NCBI GenBank assembly: GCA_034408895.1
Contig: JAWXCI010000024.1
Location: forward strand, 40,096-104,095
DNA length: 64,000 nt
Direction: 5' to 3'
DNA from: UBA4660 sp034408895
Lineage (GTDB): Bacteria > Bacteroidota > Bacteroidia > Flavobacteriales_D > Sanyastnellaceae
This document shows, piece after piece, positions 15,747 through 25,700 of the stretch. A program made the position numbers and the translations under genes. How positions within the stretch are numbered: position 1 is the first letter of the stretch; the number at the start of each line of letters is the position of its first letter. Under the pieces are notes generated by a model, which had not been told where the DNA came from, searched no databases, and was given only the letters and a program-made list of their open reading frames with translations.

Positions 15747-18164
15747 CTAAAACCAGATATTCCAAACAACAATTGGAAAAAATCCTGTCTGATAAACTGT
15801 TTCAATTTCTCCGCTTCGCGAGTCGAAATTCTGGATGAACACGTTTTGTTCGTTGGTCACGTTGCGGATGTCCAGCGAAATTGCCTGCGAGTATTTCGGG
15901 CGGTTCATGCGGAAACCAATTTTGAAATCGGTACGAACGTAGGCTTTGTACTGGTCGGCAAATGCGTTCGCTTCATCACGAACCTCTTCCTCTTGCGCAA
16001 TGGATTCTTCCAACAGAATTGGAGTGAATCTTCTGCCACCTGCATAAGTTGTTTTGAAGTCAAGCGTCACAGCGTTGCTCTTGCCCACTTTCCATTCCTT
16101 TCCTGCAAGAAGGTTGAATACATAGTTGCCGTTGAAGGCAGAATTTCGTTCCACACCATCGCTGCCTTTGTACTTCGAATCGAAAAGTGAAGTGGTAAAT
16201 AGAAAATAAAATCCTCTATCCAAAAACCGTTCAAGCGTGAGTTCAATTCCGTAGTTAGTTCCTGTCCCTTCGTTCATCAGGTCACCTTTGTTGGGCATGA
16301 CGAAATCCGCACCGGTGTTGAGGATGGAAAAAGTTGATGGCAAGCGATCCACCGCGATATCATAGAGGTACTGATAATACAACTCTGTTTTCAGGCGCAG
16401 GTTTTTTCCAAGTTGATTGTCGTACCCTATCACACCATGAACGGCTTTGTTGAAGTCGAGTTCTTTGTTGTTGGCAAGAGTGTTTCCCAAATCATCTTCC
16501 TCCCGATTGAAGTACACAACAATGGGTTGAAGTTGGCTGTGCATTCCCGCTCCAAAACTCAGCGATTGTTTTTCGGTGAGCGCATACCGCGCACCGATGC
16601 GCGGCTCGACAGATGTAGTGCTGTTGTACAAAAAATGCTGTGAGTAAACTCCCGTGTTTATTGTCCACAAATCGGTGGGGCGATACTGCCATTGCGCAAA
16701 TGCACGCGCGAGTCCCGTCTGTCCTTCAAAATCTCTTTCCTTGTAATAGTAGTTGCCCACATAGCGCACACTGTCCTCCACATCGAAGTCGAAAAAATTG
16801 TACATCACGCCACCCTTCACGGTGTGCTTAGCATTGATTTTTGAGTTGATGGTGTAGTTGCCCTTTAATTCATTTTGCTGTTGAAACACTCCGAAAAATC
16901 GTGTTGGATTTCCATCAAAATCCAGCGTGTCAATCCATCCTTCGGTTCCTCCTGTTGTAGCCGCAAGGGTGAGTTTGCCAAATGTTTTTTCTGAAAAGAA
17001 ATATGTGTGGGTCATTCCCGCAATTGCTGTTTTGCTGTGGAATTGTTGTGCTTCATTGTCGCTTGCGTACAAATTGTTTTCGCCTTGCTGCTCGGGTTTG
17101 AAATGAATGAAACTATTTCCTCCCACCCCGAACACAGTAAAGCGTCCCGCCTTCTCTGTCGGCAAATCGAGTTTGAATGTTACGTCTTGGTATTCGGGTA
17201 CAGCCGTTCCTGTTCCGAAATCAACACCAAGGCCGGTGAGAATTCCCAGAAACGAGTACCGCGCATTGATGATATAGGAAGATTGTCCTCCTTTCTTGAA
17301 CGGACCTTCGGCACCAAACTCAAGGCCGTTGAAACCAAGTTGAGCCATGTACTCACGTTTGTCTTTGTTGCCGCTTCGCAATTTCAGATCGAACACACCG
17401 CTGAGTGCGTTTCCATATTCTGCTGCAAACGCACTTGTTGAAAAATCGGAACTCGAAAGATTGTTAGCATTGAGGAGTGAAATGGGGCCACCTGTAGTTG
17501 CGAGAGTTGCAAAGTGATTTGGATTTGGAACATCAATTCCTTCCAACCGCCATAAAACTCCAGTCGGTGAATTTCCGCGAATCACAATATCGTTTCGGTC
17601 ATCGCTGGTAGTTCCCACACCCGCATAATTCTGTGCCATACGCGCAACATCCTGAAGTGTGCCGCTGTAGCGCTGAGCTTCTTCCATGTTGAGGGTGCGT
17701 GTGGAAACGGTGCTCATCTCGTTTTGTGCTTTGGCCTTATCATCTTTAGCTGTTATCTCAACTACTTGCAAATCGGTAACACTTTCAATCAGTTGGATGT
17801 TTATCTCCAGTTCTTTTCCGGAAGTGATAAGCAAGTTGGAAAGCATCTGTGGCTCATAGCCCAGGTAAGCGACTTCAATACTTTGTCTTCCTACGGGAAC
17901 ATTTTCAAGGCGGAAATTTCCGTTGGCATCGGTTGTTGCCCCTTTTATAGGGTTGGAATCGCGCAAAACAACAGGGACACCCGGAAGTGGGAATTGGCTA
18001 TGCTGATCCAGCACAACACCCCGTATAGCAGAGGTAAGTGACGGTGCATCCTGAGCATGGAGTTGAATTGCTGTGAGAAGGATTGAAAAAAAAATGACGA
18101 ATAAGTTTTTTCCCGACTGCTTCGGGATTTCACCTTTTGATTTTGTGTTTATGGAGTTCAACAT
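15747..18164 (-). CDS. TonB-dependent receptor with carboxypeptidase-like N domain
   Basis: An 805-residue outer-membrane transporter. After a signal peptide ending about residue 38 (QLHAQ) comes a CarboxypepD_reg-like domain (IRGVVLDQHSQFPLPGVPVVL, about 45-125), then a plug with RNDIVIRGNSPTGVLW, then a barrel ending FPIVVWNIWF. No SusD partner is adjacent, so it is not a classic glycan-utilisation pair. The LytS-LytR pair follows at once, which hints at regulation of or by this receptor. Oddly, the n-region of the signal peptide contains a perfect inverted repeat (18111-18127) of a dispersed hairpin family, and there is no later Met that could exclude it. Confidence 0.9.
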   Translation of the reverse strand: MLNSINTKSKGEIPKQSGKNLFVIFFSILLTAIQLHAQDAPSLTSAIRGVVLDQHSQFPLPGVPVVLRDSNPIKGATTDANGNFRLENVPVGRQSIEVAYLGYEPQMLSNLLITSGKELEINIQLIESVTDLQVVEITAKDDKAKAQNEMSTVSTRTLNMEEAQRYSGTLQDVARMAQNYAGVGTTSDDRNDIVIRGNSPTGVLWRLEGIDVPNPNHFATLATTGGPISLLNANNLSSSDFSTSAFAAEYGNALSGVFDLKLRSGNKDKREYMAQLGFNGLEFGAEGPFKKGGQSSYIINARYSFLGILTGLGVDFGTGTAVPEYQDVTFKLDLPTEKAGRFTVFGVGGNSFIHFKPEQQGENNLYASDNEAQQFHSKTAIAGMTHTYFFSEKTFGKLTLAATTGGTEGWIDTLDFDGNPTRFFGVFQQQNELKGNYTINSKINAKHTVKGGVMYNFFDFDVEDSVRYVGNYYYKERDFEGQTGLARAFAQWQYRPTDLWTINTGVYSQHFLYNSTTSVEPRIGARYALTEKQSLSFGAGMHSQLQPIVVYFNREEDDLGNTLANNKELDFNKAVHGVIGYDNQLGKNLRLKTELYYQYLYDIAVDRLPSTFSILNTGADFVMPNKGDLMNEGTGTNYGIELTLERFLDRGFYFLFTTSLFDSKYKGSDGVERNSAFNGNYVFNLLAGKEWKVGKSNAVTLDFKTTYAGGRRFTPILLEESIAQEEEVRDEANAFADQYKAYVRTDFKIGFRMNRPKYSQAISLDIRNVTNEQNVFIQNFDSRSGEIETVYQTGFFPIVVWNIWF
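18111..18127. repeat. CCCGA-hairpin repeat within the receptor gene
   Basis: TCCCGA-CTGCT-TCGGGA, a perfect 6-bp stem with a 5-nt loop. It encodes about residues 12-18 of the TonB receptor (EIPKQSG). Related hairpins occur at 19538-19555 and 48927-48944. Confidence 0.55.
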
Positions 18165-18324
18165 TTGGGTTTGTGGTTTTGAATTTTGTGGCGAAGGTGT
18201 AAGTGTGTGATTGGTTCCTTCGGGTTAATGAAAGTGAAATGTCGCTGCGTAAGATTGAACTGATTGAATTGCGAGATGAGTGTGGTGGTGTGAGGCTGTT
18301 TCAAAAGACAAATGAAAAAATAAT

Positions 18325-18356
18325 CTCACGTGGAGTCGCAAAGAAGCAGAGAAATC
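18325..18356 (+). repeat. CGCAAAG-family repeat
   Basis: CTCACGTGGAGTCGCAAAGA followed by AGCAGAGAAAT. It shares the 13-nt word GAAGCAGAGAAAT with the copy at 19260-19290. Confidence 0.5.
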
Positions 18357-18407
18357 AATAAAAATTTACTATGTGTAAACCTCCGCGCTTTATTCGACTC
18401 TTTGGTG

Positions 18408-18435
18408 AAAAAAAAGCTGCCGCTCATGAAACGGC
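18408..18435 (-). terminator. Terminator of the PIN toxin operon
   Basis: On the minus strand, GCCG and CGGC (18435-18432 and 18422-18419) enclose a 9-nt loop and are followed by AGC and eight T residues. It lies about 110 bp after the toxin stop. Confidence 0.5.
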
Positions 18436-18450
18436 CTCAATGTGATGATG

Positions 18451-18510
18451 CTGACCACGCCTGAAGCGTGGGAAGTCCCTGCACTTCGCAATGAAAGACG
18501 AGCAGTGGCA
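18451..18510 (+). repeat. REP-like hairpin element, copy A
   Basis: CCACGC-CTGAA-GCGTGG (18455-18471) followed by GAAGT, seven variable bases and CTTCGC. The same layout occurs inside the LysM protein gene at 43881-43936, where the stem is CCACGT/ACGTGG, a compensatory pair change. Confidence 0.6.
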
Positions 18511-18543
18511 GAAATCTGCTCAGATTATTTTGAAACCAGCATG

Positions 18544-18966
18544 CTATACAACTCTTCCGTGCTGACAAATTTTTTCCATTTTTTTTTCGCGAGAACTTGT
18601 GCGCAACTGTGTGTCACCGCTCCAGAATTTTCCACGAATGTGTTCGGTTAAAGCGATGAATTCGGTATCGTCAATATCAATATCCCGAGCAAGGTTTTCT
18701 GCTTTTGCAAAAATTGCTTTCGGAATGAAGCCCGGGTTTATGAACCGGATTTTTTTATTGATGAGAAATACGGCCCTGTTCAATTCTGAATCGGAATACT
18801 TCGAAAGTTTTTTAAGTTTGCCTTTGTGCTCTTCGATTTCGGACAGAAGTTGCTCGGTAGAATAGAAATTCAGTGATGTTTTGGGTTGAAGAATTATCCG
18901 CGCAATGCGGCTGTTGGTATTCAGTATTGAGCTGAATGCGATATTGGTGTCTACCACAACCCTCAT
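18544..18966 (-). CDS. PIN-domain toxin (PIN_2 type)
   Basis: A 140-residue probable ribonuclease toxin. Acidic metal ligands of the PIN fold are visible: Asp in VVVDTNI near residue 6, Glu in LLSEIEEH near 44, Asp in DIDDTEFIAL near 100 and Asp in FWSGDTQL near 117. The gene start overlaps the preceding small gene by 4 bp, the usual coupling of toxin-antitoxin pairs. VapC-like toxins cleave structured RNA; the target here is unknown. The final 15 residues are basic. All catalytic residues are present, so the toxin is probably functional. Confidence 0.8.
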   Translation of the reverse strand: MRVVVDTNIAFSSILNTNSRIARIILQPKTSLNFYSTEQLLSEIEEHKGKLKKLSKYSDSELNRAVFLINKKIRFINPGFIPKAIFAKAENLARDIDIDDTEFIALTEHIRGKFWSGDTQLRTSSREKKMEKICQHGRVV

Positions 18967-19166
18967 AACTTCAGTCTTGACTTCGACTTAGACCAACGGC
19001 CTTTCTTGATTTCCTTTACCAATCGATCAACCTGGCCTTGTTTGGCAACAGATTTTTTCGAGAGTTCCTGGAACTCTATCCAATTGGCCATATCCTGTAT
19101 GGTGTCAACCCCGAAGTTGCCGGATAACCTGAAGATAACTTCTTTTTTAGTTCGTTCAATGATCAT
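18963..19166 (-). CDS. Probable antitoxin of the PIN toxin
   Basis: A 67-residue protein upstream of and overlapping the PIN toxin by 4 bp. It begins MIIERTKKEVIFRLSG, has a central amphipathic segment (MANWIEFQELSKKS) and a basic C terminus (KKGRWSKSKSRLKL). No recognised DNA-binding domain can be named. The antitoxin role is inferred from size, order and overlap. Confidence 0.65.
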   Translation of the reverse strand: MIIERTKKEVIFRLSGNFGVDTIQDMANWIEFQELSKKSVAKQGQVDRLVKEIKKGRWSKSKSRLKL

Positions 19167-19259
19167 GGTCTTGCGGTCAAAGATATTGGTATCAACAATC
19201 TACCCCGCGCTACCAGATATTAAAAAAAGTTTCCAGCGCTCTTTCAAAAAACAATTTTT

Positions 19260-19290
19260 TCTCACAAAGACAAAAGAGAAGCAGAGAAAT
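19260..19290 (+). repeat. CGCAAAG-family repeat
   Basis: TCTCACAAAGACAAAAGAGA followed by AGCAGAGAAAT; shares GAAGCAGAGAAAT with the copy at 18325-18356. Confidence 0.5.
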
Positions 19291-19537
19291 AACATTTGCT
19301 TTTACTGTTAAAAGTTTTTGCACAAGGTTGTGAGTATTGGTGCACTAAACTTGGTCTATTGAGTTGCCAATTCCACTACCGATCGCGGTTGGGTATTTCG
19401 CAAAGCCTCTGCAATTTGTGGAATTTTTTCTTTGGGCGCAGGCAATCGGTTATCGTAACAAATCAAAACCAACACCTCCATTTCCCTTTTCCCTTTCCCA
19501 ACCACTTCGTCCAACCAGTCTGTTGAAACCTTCCTCT

Positions 19538-19555
19538 TCCCGAAAAAAATCGGGA
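19538..19555. repeat. CCCGA-hairpin repeat
   Basis: TCCCGA-AAAAAA-TCGGGA followed by CTTCG. Same stem as the copy in the TonB receptor gene. Confidence 0.5.
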
Positions 19556-19791
19556 CTTCGTTACTCTCAGCATTCCACCAACTCCTTCCGTTCGTAGGGT
19601 AATTCCTTCATTGCTTCTATTTCATATGTCACTGTTGAAATCTTCCTCCCAATTCCTAAATAAGACTACTCACGTTATAGAATTTTACCACGAGCGGCCA
19701 CCCCTTTGTACCTTGTGCCGTATATAGTTCGATTTACAGGCTCTGTCCATGCAATGGCATCAACAGACATACACCAACCCTTCTGAAAATC

Positions 19792-22700
19792 ATGTTAGGA
19801 TATACTTCACATTGGAAAGCAAAAGCCGCATTGGGCCTGCTTATCTCTTCCGCCCAGTTGCTTTGTGCACAATTCACATTTCTTCCCAGCGACAGCTATC
19901 TGCTCAGCACCCTTTGCCAGGGACAAAGCATTGATCATTGCATCAGCGTATCGAGTGCTGGAAACAATCATGCAATCCAAAGTTTTTCCGGAAACGATGG
20001 ACCCATTGTGATAGCTCCACCTTCTTCTCCTTACGATACATGCTTCCGCTACACTGCATCGTTCGGTTTTACAGGATTTGACACAGTGGATTTTGTAATA
20101 GCCAACAACCTTGGCCAAACGGATATACTTGAAATTGTGTTCAAGATTGTGAATCCGAATACTCCCATTGATGCCGGCCCCAATCAACAACTTTGTTCGG
20201 TCAACACCACTACACTGAGCGCGGTGAATCCTGATCCGTTGGCTACTGGCTTCTGGACAGTAATAGGAGGAACAGGAATTCTTACAAGCCCCAATTCACC
20301 TACCACAACAGTTACTAACCTCTCCCTGGGAACTAATAGTTTTTTGTGGCACCAGAATTATCCGTGTGATGCCAACTTTGATCTGATACAGGTGTTTCGT
20401 TACACCGGAACTCCTCCCGTTGCCAACGCAGGTCCCGATGCATTTCTGTGCAGCGGCACCACCTACACCATGCAGGCAAACAGTCCCGGAGTGAGCGCCA
20501 CCGGGACCTGGGAAATCACCTGTGGAAATGCTTCAATAAATAATATCAACTCCGCCTCAGCACAGGTTTCAAACATTGGCCTGGGCGTCAATTGTTTTGA
20601 GTGGAATATTGATAATGGTCCGTGCCCCGGAGGCGAATCGGTGGACCAGATGTTCATTTATGTGTACAATCAAAACCACCCTGCTGCCAATGCCGGGCCG
20701 GATCAAAATCTTTGTTCAACCGGGCTAACATCCATTACGCTTTCCGGAAATGTTGCCCAGCTTCCTGCCACAGCGCAATGGACACAGGTGAGCGGGCCGA
20801 ACACGGCAAACATCCTTTCTCCTGCAAGCCCCACTACATCGGTAAACGGAATTGTAGTAGGCCAATACGTTTTTCAATACACTATTAATAATGGCCCATG
20901 CGGAAGCCTCACCGATCAAATAATAGTGAACGTTTTTCCCGGAACGCAGGCGGCAGCCAATGCTGGCCCCGACCAGCAACTTTGTCTTCCGGCTAACAAC
21001 ACAACACTTGCGGCTAACAGTGTAACATTTCCGGCAGTGGGAACATGGACTGTAATTTCAGGTACCGGATCTTTTGCAAACCTGAACTCACCCACCACTA
21101 CCGTGAGCGGACTTTCAACCGGAACCAACACTTTTCGATGGACCATCAACAATGGGCCATGTCCTCCATCCACCACTTTCGATAACGTCAGTATCATCAT
21201 TTATCCCAATTCGCAAAACACAGCTAATGCAGGGCCTGATCAAAGTTTATGTTTCAACGGAACTCCCCTCAGCACCACATTGAATGGAAGCAGTGTCACT
21301 TCTCCTGGAACCGGAACCTGGTCACAAATCAGTGGCCCGAATTCCGCAAACTTTTCATCAGTGGTGGTTACCAACCCTACTGTTTCGAACCTTATTGTTG
21401 GCCAATACACTTTCCAATGGAATGTCAACAATGGTCCGTGTCCCGGAGGCGGAAGCAATCAGGTTTTGATCACCATATATAATAATAGTATAACATTAAC
21501 GAACGCAGGTCCCGATGGCACACTGTGCACACCCACCACCAGTTGGATAATGGCGGCAACTGCGCCTACGTTTCCTGCCACAGGCAGTTGGAGCACCATT
21601 GCGGGTGCGGGAACATTTGCAAATTCCAGTAGCCCCACATCGCTCGTCACCAATCTTGCGTTGGGCACCAATACTTTCCGATGGACGATAAACAACGGGG
21701 CGTGTGGCTCATCGGTTTTTGATGATGTAACAATTACTGTATTCAACAACACGCAGGCAGCAGCCAATGCTGGTCCCGATCTCGAACAATGTTTTAATGG
21801 AACTTCCCCCGGCACAATGACCGTGGCTGCAAATCTTGCAACATTTCCTGCCACCGGAACATGGACGTTGGTGAGCAGCACCGGTCCGCCCAACCCTGTT
21901 ATCACAAGTCCATCAATTGCAACCACCACCATTACCAACCTCTTTGTTGGCACTTACGTTTTCCAATGGACGATCAATAATGGTGCATGTGGAAGTACCA
22001 GCGACCAGATGACGGTCTTCATTTATTCACCATCGCAAACGGCAGCGAACGCTGGTGCTGATCAACAGATTTGTTCCACCACACCATCAGTTAATCTTTC
22101 TGCTAACCCACTCATTCCTCCAGCGACCGGAGTTTGGACTGTGCTTGCAGGGACAGGAACATTTACTCCGAACAATGGGTCCAACACTACAGTTACCGGA
22201 ATGTCCATCGGTACAAATACATACCTGTGGACAATTGATAATGGTCCATGTGCAACGCCATCCTTATTGAGTGATGCCATGAACCTCACAGTTTTTAATG
22301 CTGCACAAACTCCCGCTGCTGCAGGAGCAGATCAAAACATTTGTTCAACAACAACAACAGTTACGCTCACCGGAAACACTCCTCTCTTTCCTGCAACAGG
22401 ACAATGGATAGTGATCTCAGGAACCGGAACATTTGGTTCGCCAACTTCCCCGGTTACTGCGGTGACTGGAATGAGCGTGGGATGTAACCTGTATCAGTGG
22501 AGCATCAACAACGGACCCTGTAGCCCAATAACTACTGATCAGGTAACGGTATGCGTGAATGATGTGAATGCTCCGCCTGCAAATGCAGGAATTGATATTG
22601 ACCAATGCGTCCCTAATCTTTCAGTCAATCTCAATGGAAATACTCCCGTGTTTCCTGCCACAGGATTGTGGACCTTGATCAGCGGTTCGGGAGTAATGGT

Positions 22701-25700
22701 TGACAATGACAATCCTAATACACTGGTAACAGGATTGGGTATGGGCCCCAATATTTTCCAGTGGACAATTAATAATGGAGCATGCAATCAGATAACGTCC
22801 GACCAAGTAGTGGTGACCATATTCGCCAATGACTTGACAGGTGCCGATGCCGGGCCTGATGCAGAATTGTGCACGCCCACCTCCACTTATGTGATGCAGG
22901 CAACGGCAGTTGCTCTTCCGGCCTACGGAAACTGGACTCTCATTTCCGGAACAGGAAGTATTTCAAGTATAGTCAATCCAAATGCATCAATCACAGGCTT
23001 GACAATTGGCGAAAATATTTTCAGATGGACGATCTTCAACGGTCCATGCCCTGGCGGAAGTGACTTTGATGAAATGAGCATTTTTGTTTTTGACCAGAAC
23101 CAGGACAATGCCGGTGCAGGCCCCGACCAGTCGTTCTGTTTTAATGGCATCAATCCTATCAATGCAATCATGAACGGGAGTGAAGTAACTTCTCCCGGAA
23201 GTGGTGTGTGGACAATAGTGCAGGGTGGAGGCAATCTTCAAGACGCAGGCAACGCGAATACACAGATCACCGGAATTCCTGTTGGCATCAACATTTATCA
23301 ATGGACGGTTGACAACGGCCCGTGCGCTAATTCCACCACATCAGACCAAGTCACGGTATTTGTTTATGCAGCATCACAACTGGCAGCTAATGCCGGACCC
23401 GACCAACAACTTTGTTCTACCAATCCCAATACAACGCTTTCCGGTAATTCTTATACCACACCAGCACTCGGAACATGGACTGTATTGCAGGGCAATGGAG
23501 TTTTCGCGAATGTCAATTCGCCCACAACCGCTGTCAGCGGATTGCTTGTCGGAACAAATGTTTTCCAATGGACCATAAATAATGGCGTGTGTGGGCCTCT
23601 TACAACTGACCAGATAACAATAACCGTATTCAACAATGCACAACTTCCTGCAAATGCGGGAGGCGATATTGAAATATGCAGCGACCAAACTTCAGTTGCG
23701 CTTTCAGGAAACACATTCAGTTTTCCTGCTACCGCGCTTTGGACAGTTTCAAGTGGTGCAGGAATTTTTTCTGATAACGACAACAACAGCACGAATGTGA
23801 TTGGTTACAGCGTTGGAACCAATATTTATCAGTACACCATTTTTAATGGACCTTGTTCTCCCTCTACAAGTGATTTGGTAACACTGACCGTAAACAACAA
23901 TTTGCAGGCAACAGCATTTGCGGGTAACGATCAATCGCTTTGTCTTCCTCAAACTTCAATCACACTTAGCGGAACAGCAGCACCATTTCCTGCAGCTGGA
24001 CTTTGGACATTGATTTCAGGAACGGGTTTCATTACAACCAATACTTCAAACACAACCACCGTAACCGGTTTAAGTGTAGGTGAAAATATTTTCCGTTGGA
24101 CGATTGACAACTCTCCATGCAGCCCTGCACTCACTTTTGATGAGGTTAGCATTTTTGTTTACAGCAATGTTCAGTCACCGGCTGATGCTGGTGAAGACCA
24201 GGACTTCTGTGAACCTGTGAGTTCGACTGTGCTTGAAGCCAACACTCCCATCTTCCCGGCAACCAGCCAATGGACTATAGTATCTGGTACTGGAATTTTC
24301 GATAACAACACCGATCCAAATACACAAGTAACCGGACTCTCGCAAGGCGAAAACACATTCCTTTGGACTATTACAAATGGCCCGTGTGTAAACCCAATTA
24401 CAAGTGATGCGGTGAGCATTTTTATTTATGATGATGAACAACAGGAGGCCAATGCCGGTGAAGATCAAATTCTGTGTTCGCCAACCAACAGCACACTACT
24501 TAGTGGAAGCTCCGTAATTTTTCCTGCTGTCGGAACGTGGACCGTAATAAGCGGTTCTGGAATTTTCGTGGATGAGAATAATTCAAACACGCAAGTGCTT
24601 GGGTTAAGCAACACTGAAAACATCTTCCAATGGACAGTTGACAATGGCCCATGTCCTTTTGGGATCACATCGGATCAGGTTAGCATTTTTGTTTACACCA
24701 CAACGGCACCTGTGGCCGATGCAGGCCCCGACCAGGAAATATGCACACCGGAGGACCAGGTGACCATGGCTGCAAACAACGCGGTTGATCCAGCAGTGGG
24801 AACATGGTTTCTGGTGGCCGGCCAGGGAATAATTCAGAGCATCAATAATCCGAATTCACTTGTCACCAATCTGGGCGTAGGTGAAAACATTTTCATCTGG
24901 ACCATTAATAATGGAGGTTGCGGATTTGGAAGCAGCAGCGATATGGTAAGCATTTTTGTTTTCAGTGATGCTGCACCTGATGCATTTGCAGGCGAAGACC
25001 AGGATTTGTGCACACCTCAATCTTCCACCACGCTTGAAGGCAATTTGCCGGTGTTCCCTGCTTTTGGCGAATGGACACTGGTGGGCGGAACGGGAATTAT
25101 TTCTGAACCGAACAATCCCAACACAGAAGTAACAGGACTCACCATTGGCGACAACGTTTTCCAATGGACGATTTACAATGGTCCGTGCCCGAATGCAGTT
25201 ACATCCGACATCGTAGAAATTTCTGTTTTCGATGGTGGTGCGCCCGAAGCATTTGCCGGTGACGACCAGGAATTGTGTTCTCCCGATTCCGATACTTTCC
25301 TCAATGCTGATCCCGCGGTATTTCCCGGCATTGGAACATGGACAGTTCTTTCTGGAACAGGAACTTTCCTGAATTCAAATAGCGCAACCACATTCGTTGA
25401 GGACCTGAGTATCGGTCATAATGTATTCCAGTGGACACTTGATTATAGCACCTGCGGAACGCAAGCCGACATCGTGGACATCATTGTTTATGATTCAATG
25501 CAAGGTGAAGCAGAGGCAGGTCCTGACCAGGAATTCTGCACCCCCACTTCCACAAGCACTCTTGCAGCAGATGCAGTTCTTAATCCAGGATATGGAACAT
25601 GGAGTGTGATTTCTGGTGCTGCTGAAGTGGATGAAGTAAACAATCCAACTTCCGGGGTCAACAATCTTTCACAAGGAGATAACGTGTTGTTGTGGACAGT

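Larger units (their letters stand above)
18165..18543. other. Repeat-bearing intergenic region
   Basis: About 380 bp upstream of the TonB receptor and downstream of the PIN toxin gene. It holds a CGCAAAG-family repeat, a terminator for the toxin gene and a REP-like hairpin (listed separately). A frame at 18442-18651 runs across the hairpin and antisense to the toxin and shows no sign of being a gene. Confidence 0.6.
19167..19791. other. Long intergenic region before the giant adhesin
   Basis: 625 bp with no convincing gene. It holds a CGCAAAG-family repeat (19260-19290) and a CCCGA hairpin (19538-19555). The frames across it are short and lack homology-like character. The promoter of the adhesin operon must lie here, but no clear TAnnTTTG/TTG pair was found. 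Confidence 0.6.

Noticed and set aside
15516..16190. A 224-codon frame antisense to the kinase and TonB receptor genes
   Set aside because: It runs opposite to two well-supported genes and lacks a plausible protein pattern.
18442..18651. A 69-codon frame over the REP-like element
   Set aside because: It covers the hairpin and then runs antisense to the PIN toxin; no family resemblance.
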